Source: Proluteimonas luteida (GTDB lineage: Bacteria; Pseudomonadota; Gammaproteobacteria; Xanthomonadales; Xanthomonadaceae). Taken from it: 64,000 bases of DNA. The notes beneath the pieces are model-generated. The model searched no databases. It saw only the letters and a program-made list of their open reading frames with translations, and had not been told where the DNA came from. The translations under genes and the position numbers were made by a program. Positions 8,845-18,586 of this stretch are shown here, piece by piece. The number at the start of each line of letters is the position of its first letter. The stretch's first letter is position 1. The stretch is from assembly GCF_021191695.1 (NCBI RefSeq), contig NZ_JAIWPT010000013.1, positions 1 through 64,000 on the forward strand, written 5' to 3'.

Positions 8845-10359
8845 ATGGGACTGGCGCTCGTGCACGGACGTGCGCGCGCAGGCATCCGTGCGCCCGCCGT
8901 CCAGGTCGAGGTCCACCTCGGCGGCGGCCTGCCGTCGATGTCGATCGTCGGCCTGCCGGAAGCGGCCGTCCGCGAAGCCAAGGACCGGGTACGCGCGGCG
9001 ATCCAGTGCGCGCAGTTCGAGTTTCCCGCGCGCCGCATCACCGTCAACCTCGCGCCGGCCGACCTGCCCAAGGGCGGCGGCCGCTTCGACCTGCCGATCG
9101 CGCTCGGCATCCTCGCCGCCAGCGGCCAGGTGCCGCGGGACGCGTTGCGCGACTGGGAGTTCATCGGCGAACTCGGCCTGACCGGCGAACTGCGCCCCGT
9201 CGACGGCGTGCTGCCCGCCGCGCTCGCGGTCGCCGGCAGCGGCCGCAGGCTGGTCGTGCCGATGGCCAACGGTGCCGAGGCCGCGTTGAGCTCGGATGTC
9301 GAAGTCCGCACCGCCCGCACCCTGCTCGAAGTCTGCGCGCTGCTGACCGGCAACCGGGAACTGCCCCAGGCCACCGCGCCCGCGCAGCGCGCGGTCCATG
9401 GCGTCGACATGCGCGATGTCCGCGGACAGGCGCAGGCGCGCCGCGCGCTCGAGATCGCGGCCGCGGGCGGCCACCACCTGCTGCTGATCGGCCCGCCGGG
9501 ATGCGGCAAGACCCTGCTGGCCTCGCGCCTGCCCGGCCTGCTGCCCGAGGCCAGCGAGGCCGAGGCGCTGGAAACCGCCGCGGTGCTGTCGGTCAGCGGC
9601 CGCGGGCTCGACCCCGCCTGTTGGCGTACGCGGCCCTTCCGCAGTCCGCACCACACTGCCAGTGCGGTGGCGCTGGTCGGCGGCGGCGGCGAGCCACGGC
9701 CCGGCGAGATATCGCTCGCGCACCATGGCGTGCTGTTCCTCGATGAACTGCCGGAATGGGACCGCCGCGCACTGGAAGTGCTGCGCGAGCCGCTGGAATC
9801 GGGCGTGGTGACGATCTCGCGTGCCGCGCGGCAGAGCGAGTTCCCCGCCCGCTTCCAGCTGGTCGCGGCGATGAACCCCTGTCCCTGCGGCTGGGCCGGC
9901 GACGTGTCGGGACGCTGCCGCTGCAGCAGCGACGCGATCCGCCGCTATCGCGCGCGCATCTCCGGCCCGCTGCTCGACCGTATCGACCTGCATATCGACG
10001 TCCCGCGCCTGCCGCCTGCCGCGCTACGGCCCGACGCCCCCGAGGGCGAGCCCAGCGCCGCGATCCGCGCCCGCGTCGAGGCCGCGCGGGCGATCCAGCA
10101 CGCGCGGGGCGGCACCCTCAATGCCCGCCTCGACCAGGGCGCGACGATGCGCGCCTGCCGCCTGCAACCGCGCGACCAGGCCCTGCTGGAGCGGGCAATC
10201 GACGCCCTGCACCTGTCGGCCCGCTCGATGCACCGCATCCTGCGCGTCGCCCGGACCATCGCTGATCTCGACAACAGCGAAACGATCGCGACCGCGCACC
10301 TGACCGAGGCGCTGGGGTATCGCGGGGTTGGAGCGGTCGACGCCGGCCCCGCTTGCTGA
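8845..10359 (+). CDS. comM: ComM/YifB-family AAA+ ATPase (Mg-chelatase-like)
   Basis: This 504-residue protein has an N-terminal Lon-like ChlI domain (GLPEAAVREAKDRVRAAI), a Walker A loop LLIGPPGCGKTLLASRLP, the Mg-chelatase signature RPFRSPHHTASAVALVGGG, Walker B LFLDELPEW, and the cysteine-rich NPCPCGW...CRC motif typical of YifB/ComM. ComM is a hexameric helicase promoting branch migration when natural-transformation DNA is integrated. Length is as expected. It follows ubiK by 10 nt. Confidence 0.93.
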   Translation: MGLALVHGRARAGIRAPAVQVEVHLGGGLPSMSIVGLPEAAVREAKDRVRAAIQCAQFEFPARRITVNLAPADLPKGGGRFDLPIALGILAASGQVPRDALRDWEFIGELGLTGELRPVDGVLPAALAVAGSGRRLVVPMANGAEAALSSDVEVRTARTLLEVCALLTGNRELPQATAPAQRAVHGVDMRDVRGQAQARRALEIAAAGGHHLLLIGPPGCGKTLLASRLPGLLPEASEAEALETAAVLSVSGRGLDPACWRTRPFRSPHHTASAVALVGGGGEPRPGEISLAHHGVLFLDELPEWDRRALEVLREPLESGVVTISRAARQSEFPARFQLVAAMNPCPCGWAGDVSGRCRCSSDAIRRYRARISGPLLDRIDLHIDVPRLPPAALRPDAPEGEPSAAIRARVEAARAIQHARGGTLNARLDQGATMRACRLQPRDQALLERAIDALHLSARSMHRILRVARTIADLDNSETIATAHLTEALGYRGVGAVDAGPAC

Positions 10360-10423
10360 CCACTGCTTCGCGGAGCAACCCAGACCTGCAGGACGCCGTG
10401 CCGTGGTTCTCAGCCCCCGGGCA

Positions 10424-10699
10424 TCAGTTGCCCGCCGGCGATGGCACGCTCGAGTTGCGCATCAGGCTGTCCTGCGCCTCCCGGCTCTGTTCACGGATCT
10501 GCGCCTGCGTCCGGCAGACCCGTGTCGTCCGGTTGCTGCCGATCGTCTTCTCGCGGGTGCAGATCAGGCGCTCGTCCTCCTTGTCCTTGGATGCGGGCGG
10601 CGCCGCCTCCGTGGATGGCGTCACCCCCTCCTGGGTCCGCGCGTTGATACCAGCGCTCCACAGGCCAGCGACGACAAGCACGATCAGGGCGGTACGCAT
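10424..10699 (-). CDS. Small exported hypothetical protein
   Basis: This 91-residue protein starts at 10699 behind GGAGA. The first 22 residues (MRTALIVLVVAGLWSAGINA) look like a Sec signal peptide, and an acidic/Lys-rich linker follows. The conserved-looking core is LICTREKTIGSNRTTRVCRT, whose two cysteines 16 residues apart could form a periplasmic disulphide. I know similar small proteins from Xanthomonadaceae but no function. It sits alone between comM and the aceA terminator. Confidence 0.65.
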   Translation of the reverse strand: MRTALIVLVVAGLWSAGINARTQEGVTPSTEAAPPASKDKEDERLICTREKTIGSNRTTRVCRTQAQIREQSREAQDSLMRNSSVPSPAGN

Positions 10700-11078
10700 C
10701 AGCAATCTCCAGTCCAGGACGCGGCACGCTACCATCGTTTTCCCCGCCGCGACACGGGCGGCGGATATCGGGCCGCGTCTTCACCCGCCCCTGGCTACCG
10801 CATTTTTGTTCGGCATCCACAACGAGGATCGCCTCGATCGGCCGACACGCATCGCCACGGTCTCGCGGATCCGACGCGCGCGCAGGCGGGCGGTGGCCTG
10901 CTTCTGGCGTCGCTTGCCGCTAGCGCGGCAGCGAGGGAGACGTTGCCCGTCGACCAACTGCCGGAAATATCAAACCCCTGCAATCCCCGACAGAGCCGGG
11001 GGTTTGCTTGCCGGAACCACGAAAAAGGGCGGCGATCCTCGATCGCCGCCCTGCCCCTTTCCGATGCGCGTGGGTCCG
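10700..11078. other. Intergenic region containing the aceA terminator
   Basis: The 379-bp gap between the small exported protein and aceA holds no gene with normal codon use. The only structure I can support is the strong hairpin at 11022-11052. The remainder is unremarkable GC-rich sequence. Confidence 0.5.
11022..11052 (-). terminator. Rho-independent terminator of aceA
   Basis: A perfect 12-bp stem (AGGGCGGCGATC / GATCGCCGCCCT) with a 3-nt loop is followed, on the minus strand, by a run of five T. It begins 26 nt past the aceA stop codon, in the right orientation to end aceA transcription. Confidence 0.9.
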
Positions 11079-12419
<1,341 letters not shown>

Positions 12420-12438
12420 GGGGAACTCCTTCGGAGTA

Positions 12439-12539
12439 GTGATTCGTGATTGGTGATTGGTGATTCGAAAGAGCGGTGTGGATCGGCGTCCTGAACGTGC
12501 CTTGGGTGTTTCCAATCACGAATCACGAATCACCAATCC
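12439..12539. repeat. Inverted clusters of heptamer GTGATTS repeats
   Basis: Between aceB and aceA lie two blocks of four 7-bp units each: GTGATTC/GTGATTG units at 12439-12466 and their reverse-complement counterparts at 12512-12539. The two blocks could pair as a long hairpin in the aceB-aceA transcript. Similar heptamer arrays are scattered in Xanthomonas-type genomes; their role is unknown, though here they could attenuate or stabilise the message. Confidence 0.75.
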
Positions 12540-12546
12540 CGGCCTT

Positions 12547-14157
12547 TCAAAGACGGCTGTACGCCGGCAGGGTCAGGAAGTCCTCGAGCGTGTCGCGCGC
12601 GGTCAGCGCCTCGAGCATCGCGATGGCCTCCTGCACGCGCTCGGCACCGGGAATCGATTGGCCGGCCAGCCGCGAGGGCAGGTTCAGCAGCGCACGCTGG
12701 AACAGCGCCTCGTCGATCGCGGTGCCGTCGTGCAGGTGCAGCGGCGCGCCGCCGTCGTCGGTGAAGTGCAGCCATTGCCACAGCTGCGCGCGGGCGATCT
12801 CGGCCGTCGCCGCGTCTTCCATCATGCCGTGGATCGGCACGCAGCCGTTGCCGTCGAGCCAGGCGGCGAGGTAGCGCACGCAGACCTCGACGTTGCCGTC
12901 GAAGCCGGCGCGGCTGATCGTGCCCAGCGGCGGCTCGATCAGGTCGTCGCGGGTGATGACGACCTCGTCGCGGGTCATGCCGTGCTGGTGCGCGCCGCGC
13001 ATGCGCTCGTCGAAGATCTGCCGCGCGATCGGGATCAGCGCCGGATGCGCGACCCAGGTACCGTCATGGCCGGCGGTGACCTCGCGCAGCTTGTCGGCAC
13101 GCACCCGCGCCATCGCCTCGTCGTTGGCGGCCTCGTCGCCGCTGATCGGGATCTGCGCCGCCATGCCACCCATCGCGTGCGCGCCGCGGCGGTGGCAGGT
13201 CTGGATCAGCAGTTCCGAATACGCGCGCAGGAACGGCTGGGTCATGGTCACTTGGCCGCGCTCGGGCAGCACCTTGTCGCGCTGGCGGCGGAAGGTCTTG
13301 ATGTAGGAAAAGATGTAGTCCCAGCGGCCGCAGTTCAGGCCGACGATGCGGTTGCGCAGCGCGTGCAGGATCTCGTCCATCTCGAACGCCGCCGGCAGCG
13401 TCTCGATCAGCACCGTGACCTTGATCTGCCCGTCCGCCAGGCCCAGCGCGCGCTCGATGTGGGTCAGCACCTGCTGCCACAGCGCGGCCTCCTCCATCGA
13501 CTGCAGCTTGGGAATGTAGAAGTACGGGCCGCGGTCCTTCGCCGCCAGCGCGTGGGCGTTGTGGAACGCGAACAGCCCGGCGTCGAACAGCGACGCCGAC
13601 AGGCGCTGGCCGTCGACCAGCACGTGCTTCTCGTCCAGGTGCCAGCCGCGCGGGCGCACGATCAGCACCGCCCGCTGGTCCTCGGGCTTGAGCGCGTAGC
13701 GCTTGCCGTTGGCGCTCTCGAACGTCAGCGTGCCTTCGATCGCCTCGCCCAGCGCGCGCTGGCCGGTCAGCAGGTTGTCCCAGGTCGGCGACGTCGAATC
13801 CTCGAAATCGGCCATGTAGCAGTTGGCGCCGGAGTTCAGCGCGTTGATGACCATCTTCGGGTCGACCGGCCCGGTGATCTCCACGCGACGGTCCTGCAGC
13901 GCGCGCGGCAGCGGCGCCACGCGCCAGTCGCCGGCGCGGATCGCGCGGGTGTCGTCGCGGAAATCCGGCAACGCACCGCCATCGAACTGCGCCTGGCGGC
14001 GACGACGCGCCTCCAGCAGCTGCTGGCGCGCGCCCTCGAACGCATGGTGCAGGCCGGCCAGGAATGCCTGCGCGTCGGCACCGAGCAGGTCGGCCGGGCT
14101 GCCGGCGGGCAGTTGGACATCGGACGGCGTCGGAACGGACTGGATGACGGCGGACAT
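12547..14157 (-). CDS. aceB: Malate synthase A
   Basis: This enzyme condenses glyoxylate with acetyl-CoA to malate, completing the glyoxylate shunt begun by AceA. The 536-residue length fits isoform A. Visible motifs are ADFEDSTSPTWDN (acetyl-CoA/metal region), RPRGWHLDEKH, the catalytic-region LIETLPAAFEMDEILH, and GRWDYIFSYIK. The start at 14157 (MSAVIQSVPTP) follows GAGGAG. It is first in the aceB-aceA pair and divergent from a LysR gene, with a palindromic operator candidate in the shared promoter region. Confidence 0.95.
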   Translation of the reverse strand: MSAVIQSVPTPSDVQLPAGSPADLLGADAQAFLAGLHHAFEGARQQLLEARRRRQAQFDGGALPDFRDDTRAIRAGDWRVAPLPRALQDRRVEITGPVDPKMVINALNSGANCYMADFEDSTSPTWDNLLTGQRALGEAIEGTLTFESANGKRYALKPEDQRAVLIVRPRGWHLDEKHVLVDGQRLSASLFDAGLFAFHNAHALAAKDRGPYFYIPKLQSMEEAALWQQVLTHIERALGLADGQIKVTVLIETLPAAFEMDEILHALRNRIVGLNCGRWDYIFSYIKTFRRQRDKVLPERGQVTMTQPFLRAYSELLIQTCHRRGAHAMGGMAAQIPISGDEAANDEAMARVRADKLREVTAGHDGTWVAHPALIPIARQIFDERMRGAHQHGMTRDEVVITRDDLIEPPLGTISRAGFDGNVEVCVRYLAAWLDGNGCVPIHGMMEDAATAEIARAQLWQWLHFTDDGGAPLHLHDGTAIDEALFQRALLNLPSRLAGQSIPGAERVQEAIAMLEALTARDTLEDFLTLPAYSRL

Positions 14158-14221
14158 CGGGTGTCTCCTCGCTGCAATCGCGATATTGCGTTGCAACAAA
14201 CCCTCCTCCCCGTTCGATTAT

Positions 14222-14242
14222 TTGACAACCCAGTTTTGTCAA
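14222..14242. promoter_or_regulatory. Palindromic operator/promoter candidate between aceB and its LysR gene
   Basis: A perfect inverted repeat TTGACAA-N7-TTGTCAA sits in the 121-bp divergent spacer. Read on the minus strand, its outer half supplies TTGACA with a weak TAATCG hexamer 16 nt downstream, a possible aceB promoter, so a protein bound here could directly control aceB. It lies 37 nt before the LysR start, the usual place for an autoregulatory LysR site. Confidence 0.6.
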
Positions 14243-14278
14243 TGGTACGCATTAGTTCTACTTATATTGATTGAAACC

Positions 14279-15247
14279 ATGCCCCGCAAACCCGCGTCGG
14301 AACCGCGTTTTCCGTACAAGGCGGACCGCCTGAAGCCACTGCGCGCGTTCTGCCAGACCGCCCGGTTGGGTTCAGTTTCACGGGCGGCGGAGGCGCTCTA
14401 CGTCAGCCAGCCGGCGATCACGCTGCAGCTGCAGGCGCTGGAACGCGAGCTCGGGGTCAAGCTGCTGGAGCGCAGCGGGCGCCGCTTGGTGCCCACGCGC
14501 GAGGGCGAGATCCTCTACGAGCTGGCGGTGCCGCTGGTCGAGGGCATCGACGGCCTACCGGCCGCGTTCCGCCGCGAAGTCGGCGGGCTGGATGCAGGCG
14601 AACTGAAGATAGCGGCCAATAGCTCGACGATCCTGTATTTATTGCCGAAGATCGTCGACAATTTCCGCCACCAGCACCCGGACGTACGGCTGGCGCTGCA
14701 TGACGTCATCACCGCCGACGGCAACGACCTGCTGCGCAGCGACGCGGTCGACCTGCTGGTCGGCTCGATGGTCGACGTGCCCGGCGACCTCAGCTACGCC
14801 CCGGTGTACCGCTTCGACCCGATCCTGATCACGCCGCCGGACCATCCGCTGACCCGGGTGCGGCGGCTGCGGCTGGAGGACCTGGCCGCGCACGGCCTGA
14901 TCCTGCCGCCGAAGCGGCAGATCACCTACCGGCTGGTCGACATGGTGTTCCAGCAGGCGCGCGTGCCCTACACCGTCGCCCTGGAGGTCGGCGGCTGGGA
15001 AGTCATCAAGCAGTACGTGGCGATGGGCATGGGCATCTCGATCGTCAGCTCGATCTGCCTGGACGCCGCCGACAACGACCGGCTGGCGACGCGGCCGGTG
15101 TCGGAATGGTTTCCCGCGCGCAGCTACGGCGTGGTGGTGCGCAAGGGCAAGGTGCTGTCGCCGCAGGCGCGCGCGTTCATCGAGCTGATCAAGCCGGACC
15201 TGTTCGTGCGCCGCGACTATCACGACAGCGGGCATTCGGAGCGGTAG
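14279..15247 (+). CDS. LysR-family transcriptional regulator of the glyoxylate shunt (inferred)
   Basis: This 322-residue protein has an N-terminal winged helix (LKPLRAFCQTARLGSVSRAAEALYVSQPAITLQLQALERELGVKLLERSGRR) and a C-terminal periplasmic-binding-like effector domain with GMGISIVSS. It is transcribed away from aceB. The 21-bp dyad in the spacer makes it the likely regulator of aceB-aceA; that is inference from position. The last 98 bp of its coding region are repeated exactly at 18374-18471, so its 3' end marks the left border of the effector island. Confidence 0.9.
   Translation: MPRKPASEPRFPYKADRLKPLRAFCQTARLGSVSRAAEALYVSQPAITLQLQALERELGVKLLERSGRRLVPTREGEILYELAVPLVEGIDGLPAAFRREVGGLDAGELKIAANSSTILYLLPKIVDNFRHQHPDVRLALHDVITADGNDLLRSDAVDLLVGSMVDVPGDLSYAPVYRFDPILITPPDHPLTRVRRLRLEDLAAHGLILPPKRQITYRLVDMVFQQARVPYTVALEVGGWEVIKQYVAMGMGISIVSSICLDAADNDRLATRPVSEWFPARSYGVVVRKGKVLSPQARAFIELIKPDLFVRRDYHDSGHSER
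15146..15243 (+). repeat. 98-bp direct repeat, left copy (LysR 3' end)
   Basis: These bases inside the 3' end of the LysR gene are identical, with no mismatch, to 18374-18471. Both copies read in frame to an Arg codon and then a stop (TAG here, TGA in the other). The repeat brackets the effector/immunity genes like an attachment-site duplication, although no integrase gene lies between the copies. Confidence 0.9.
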
Positions 15248-15376
15248 GGCACTACGTTCCCCGGCACCATCGCGCCACGCCAACGGGTGGCGCCGGACCT
15301 GCGCACTCGACTGCCACGACCTTCGATACGGATACTGGACTGGGCGCTGACGCAGGCACAGCGCCTCCGCGCCTTT

Positions 15377-16744
15377 TCAGCGCCCGATTTCCGGCGCCTG
15401 TTGTGCAATGACTTGTGCGTCCGGCAATCTGGCCTGCTGCATTTCCCGCAGTTGCTGCTGCCCCTGTTGCAGCCATGCTTGACCGGCTTCTCCGTTCAGA
15501 TAATCCCGAACGGAGTTGTCGATCGCGGCTCCATTCCCCTGCTTCGCCTGTTCCAGCAGCCGCTGGACGAAGCCGCCGTGCTCGGAAACCGTTGGATCAG
15601 CGCCCCGCTGCGCATCAGGCACAGGGCCGATCTCTACCTGCCGCCACGCCAGCCCAGCGGCCATCGCCTCGTTGCGCGGCATCGCGTCGCGGCAATCGAT
15701 CCGGCACAGCGCAGGAGGTGCGAGCTCCTCCTGATGGACACGCTCGCCCTGCCGGTCGAACTTCGAGGTGCGATAGAAGAACTGGTGGTCCTCCGAGCGA
15801 TGGATCACGTCGCGTTCGGGATCGGGACGCACTCCGCGCTTTTCCAGGAACGGCTCGCTGCTGAGCGAGTTGAGGTAGTCGGTCATCAGGTTGCCGCTGC
15901 GAATGGACAACCCGTCCAGCCGGTAGCTGCCGCCGATATTGCTGTGCGCGCCCGCCACCTCGACGTTGAGGAAGCGGCCGTCCATGGTCATGCCCGGATC
16001 CGTGATCCGCGTGCCGAGGAACAGGTTGCGGCGTTCGTGCTCGGCGGTGATCTGGAGGCCGGAGACGACCGATGGGGCAAGGCGGCGATCGTGGTCGTAG
16101 GGCGTGCCGGTGCCGACCGGGTCGAACAGGCCGATGGCCTGTATCACGGAGCCGGGTTCGCGCAGCGGCGGGCGGGTGAACTCGACGCTTTCGATCAGGC
16201 CCTTGCTGTCCCGCTTTACCACTGCGTCTTCCGGGTTCTGGATGCCGCGCTCCTCAACTATCCGGGTGAAACCGGCCGCCTGCTCGGCGCCGCGACTGAA
16301 TCCGATCGACGCCAGCCGGATATCGGCACCTGGGTTTTCTTTCAACCAGCGCTGGGACTGGGTGATGAACTGGAGATACATCTCCTCCAGCCGCGCCTCA
16401 TAGGTCCGACCGGAGATCAAGTCGCGCGTACCACCGAGTCCACCCTGAGTGCCGACACCTTCAACATAACCGGCCCCGATGCCGTCCTCGCCCCCACGTT
16501 GTCGTTCTTCGATCTGCTGGAATATCCGTGCAACGTTGGTGTGATTCTCAGGGTCATCCCGGAACATACTGTTGCCAGTGCCATCGAATGCGGCGAGGAA
16601 CATGCGATGGTCGGGAGACTCCCGGTCCATCAGCACCGGAGCGGAGAACTCCGACAATTGCTGCTGTGCACGGTCGTAGGTCGCCAGGTCGTCTGCAGTA
16701 GCCGGAAAGGTGCCCACTCCATCAGGATGTCGTTCACCACCCAT
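15377..16744 (-). CDS. Tle1-like phospholipase effector candidate (DUF2235 alpha/beta hydrolase)
   Basis: This 455-residue protein shows the Tle1/DUF2235 pattern: FDGTGN at residues 53-58, the nucleophile elbow GFSRGA (Ser150), an acid candidate in GLFDPVG (Asp208), and AHSNIGG (His267). Family members delivered by type VI or similar systems cut phospholipids of rival bacteria. There is no signal peptide, consistent with contact-dependent secretion. The C-terminal 60 residues are Gln-rich. The start at 16744 has AAGGAG 7 nt upstream; an ATG 18 nt earlier lacks one. It follows the putative immunity gene by 25 nt in the same direction. No VgrG, PAAR or secretion genes are in the window, so the delivery route is unknown. 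Confidence 0.82.
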   Translation of the reverse strand: MGGERHPDGVGTFPATADDLATYDRAQQQLSEFSAPVLMDRESPDHRMFLAAFDGTGNSMFRDDPENHTNVARIFQQIEERQRGGEDGIGAGYVEGVGTQGGLGGTRDLISGRTYEARLEEMYLQFITQSQRWLKENPGADIRLASIGFSRGAEQAAGFTRIVEERGIQNPEDAVVKRDSKGLIESVEFTRPPLREPGSVIQAIGLFDPVGTGTPYDHDRRLAPSVVSGLQITAEHERRNLFLGTRITDPGMTMDGRFLNVEVAGAHSNIGGSYRLDGLSIRSGNLMTDYLNSLSSEPFLEKRGVRPDPERDVIHRSEDHQFFYRTSKFDRQGERVHQEELAPPALCRIDCRDAMPRNEAMAAGLAWRQVEIGPVPDAQRGADPTVSEHGGFVQRLLEQAKQGNGAAIDNSVRDYLNGEAGQAWLQQGQQQLREMQQARLPDAQVIAQQAPEIGR

Positions 16745-16769
16745 TTCGCTCTCCTTATCCAACAGGGAC

Positions 16770-17408
16770 TCAGTAAGTCCGGCTCCAAGCCAGAATCAGG
16801 TCATCGCGATGCCCGCTATGCGGATTGCCCGGAATCTGCAGTTCCTTGGTCGGAATGAACGCCCGCATGTAGACGTTGATCGTCCGGTCATTCACTTCCA
16901 GCACGATTTCAGGATTGAGGATGGAGACTCCCTCACGAATATCCCCGCGCGGCACGTCGTGCAGGATCAACCGGTCCTTGAAGATCTCGCCGATGTCGAC
17001 GACGGCCTCATGTTCCGTCCCGTCCTTCGAACGCCAGCGGACCTGGGCAGGCGGTGGGAAGTCCATAATCCCCAGATAACCGCCACCAAGATTCCTCGGA
17101 TACCTATCCCCCAACGACTCCGACGAAATCGCCAGCTTGTCATCGGGTTCCATCCGGCGATAGCCGCCGTAGCTGATCCGGCATCCATACGTGGAGTAGC
17201 AGAACGCCCCGAAATTGTGTTGCACGAACTTCAACGGCCAATCCGCGACGGTGTTGTCCGCCCGCGTGGTCCGGGAAGAAGGTGCCGCATCCTGTGTCGT
17301 CGCCATGCCCTGGCATCCTGTGCTTGAAATCAGTACCACAGTCGCAGCTGCGGCCAACCGGCGCAGCATGCGCCCCTTGTGATCCACGCCCATCCACGGC
17401 CCATCCAT
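16770..17408 (-). CDS. Putative immunity lipoprotein for the DUF2235 effector
   Basis: This 212-residue protein has a lipoprotein signal ending SSTGC (Cys32), so it should sit in the periplasm. The mature part contains QHNFGAFCYSTYGC, FPPPAQVRWRSKDGT and VYMRAFIPTKELQ. I do not have a confident family name. Its position just upstream of a predicted phospholipase, periplasmic location, and tandem paralogue (the pseudogene at 17500-18159) fit the immunity partners seen with Tle effectors; this is inference. The start could also be the ATG at 17369, but the longer form matches the spacing of the paralogue's lipobox. Confidence 0.7.
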   Translation of the reverse strand: MDGPWMGVDHKGRMLRRLAAAATVVLISSTGCQGMATTQDAAPSSRTTRADNTVADWPLKFVQHNFGAFCYSTYGCRISYGGYRRMEPDDKLAISSESLGDRYPRNLGGGYLGIMDFPPPAQVRWRSKDGTEHEAVVDIGEIFKDRLILHDVPRGDIREGVSILNPEIVLEVNDRTINVYMRAFIPTKELQIPGNPHSGHRDDLILAWSRTY

Positions 17409-17499
17409 GCCGCACCCCCTGTCGAAACCATGCTACGCCGCAGGCTACCCACCCGGATTGGCAAATTCAACCGCAGCCCTTCGATACAGCGCATTTGTT

Positions 17500-18159
17500 T
17501 CAGTAAATCCGGCTCCAAGCCAGTTTCAATTCGCGCCGGTAATCGCTGTTCGGATTCCCCGGCTCGCGCAAGGACTTCGTCGGGATGAACGCCCGCATGT
17601 AGACGCTGATCATCCGGTCCTCAACCACGAGCAGGATGTCTGGATTCATGACCGATATGCCTTCCGGGATATCTTCCTTTGGAACCTCATGCCGGATCAG
17701 CCGGTCTTTTGAATATCTCACCGATTGAATATCTCACCGATATCCACTTCCGCTTCAAGCTGCGTTCCGTCCTTCGAGCGCCAGCGCACCAGCGCGGGCT
17801 CCGGGAAAGTTCATGATTGCAATCTGGCCCGCCGATGCATTTTTCAGTGCGTCCGGATGTACGTCCTGAAGGGCAGGGCGCAATTCATCCTCCCTGCCCA
17901 GCGTGAGCCACAGCCTGTTGTAGTTGACGGCGCAGTCATACGTCGAATAGCACCGGGCGCCGAAGTTGTGCTGCACGAACTTCAACGGCCAGTCGGCGAC
18001 CGTATTGTCCGCACGACGTGACTGTTGGGACTCATTCTGCGTCGTCGTCGCCATACCTTGGCATCCCGTAGTCCACAACGAAAGCGCGGCAAGGCCGAGC
18101 GCGGCCCTGCGGCCCTGTCGGATCCAGGCCGGCCGCCTTGCTGGTCGTTGCCCATGCAT
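17500..18159 (-). pseudogene. Decayed paralogue of the immunity lipoprotein
   Basis: A strong AGGAGG precedes the ATG at 18159. The product begins with a lipoprotein signal (SLWTTGC, Cys33) and matches the neighbour (RRADNTVADWPLKFVQHNF). One extra base in the run at 17803-17805 breaks the frame after NFP, giving a 134-residue truncated product. The lost frame continues as EPALVRWRSKDGT, then meets a 16-bp tandem duplication (17710-17741) and one extra A, which bring a stop. The C-terminal part (SKDRLIRHEV...AFIPTKSL...AWSRIY) is readable in a third frame. At least two separate lesions indicate real decay rather than a single sequencing error. Confidence 0.82.
17710..17741. repeat. 16-bp perfect tandem duplication inside the immunity pseudogene
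   Basis: The unit TGAATATCTCACCGAT occurs twice back to back (17710-17725, 17726-17741). The paralogous gene has a single copy, so this is a recent slippage event. Because 16 is not a multiple of three it shifts the reading frame and creates a stop. Confidence 0.9.
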
Positions 18160-18256
18160 GCGTGCCTCCTGCCGCTCGTCCGATCCGAGGATCAACGTAG
18201 ATCAGTTCCGGCGTGTATTCAAGCCGCAAAAATCTCGGGCGCGGTATTGGACCAGA

Positions 18257-18293
18257 CACATGGTGGACGCCTGTTCGGAGACATGGTGGACGG
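18257..18293. repeat. Solo IS481-like end relic
   Basis: On the minus strand this reads GTCCACCATGTCTCCGAAC followed by AGGCGTCCACCATGTG, nearly the same as the element end at 79-115. No transposase remnant follows on either side, so this is an orphan end. It lies 80 bp from the right copy of the 98-bp LysR repeat. Confidence 0.65.
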
Positions 18294-18373
18294 GTCATGC
18301 GGACCCGAGATCAGGTCGTGCGCGCCTCCGATTTCCGCCTCGGGTACCGGCATCCCTCAACGCAGCCACTTAC

Positions 18374-18471
18374 GGCAAGGTGCTGTCGCCGCAGGCGCGC
18401 GCGTTCATCGAGCTGATCAAGCCGGACCTGTTCGTGCGCCGCGACTATCACGACAGCGGGCATTCGGAGCG
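18374..18471 (+). pseudogene. 98-bp direct repeat, right copy: orphan LysR 3' fragment
   Basis: This is an exact copy of the last 98 bp of the LysR gene (15146-15243), encoding GKVLSPQARAFIELIK through HSGHSER plus a TGA stop. It has no start or helix-turn-helix part, so it is a gene fragment. With the left copy it encloses 3.1 kb holding the effector module. Confidence 0.9.
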
Positions 18472-18586
18472 CTGAACGGACGGGCTGCGACGGGCATCGG
18501 CGCGGTCCCGACCCGGTCCGGCCGGCGCGTTCGGGAACATTCGCCGCACGCCCGCTGCCCGGTACTCCGTCGTGCCGCGGGCGCTT

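Noticed and set aside
15377..16744. Possible Xanthomonadales type IV secretion effector (XVIPCD) identity of the phospholipase, from its Gln-rich C-terminus
   Set aside because: The hallmark HPDH-type motif of the XVIPCD is missing from the C-terminal part; a similar SPDH occurs only near the N-terminus, so no delivery system is assigned.
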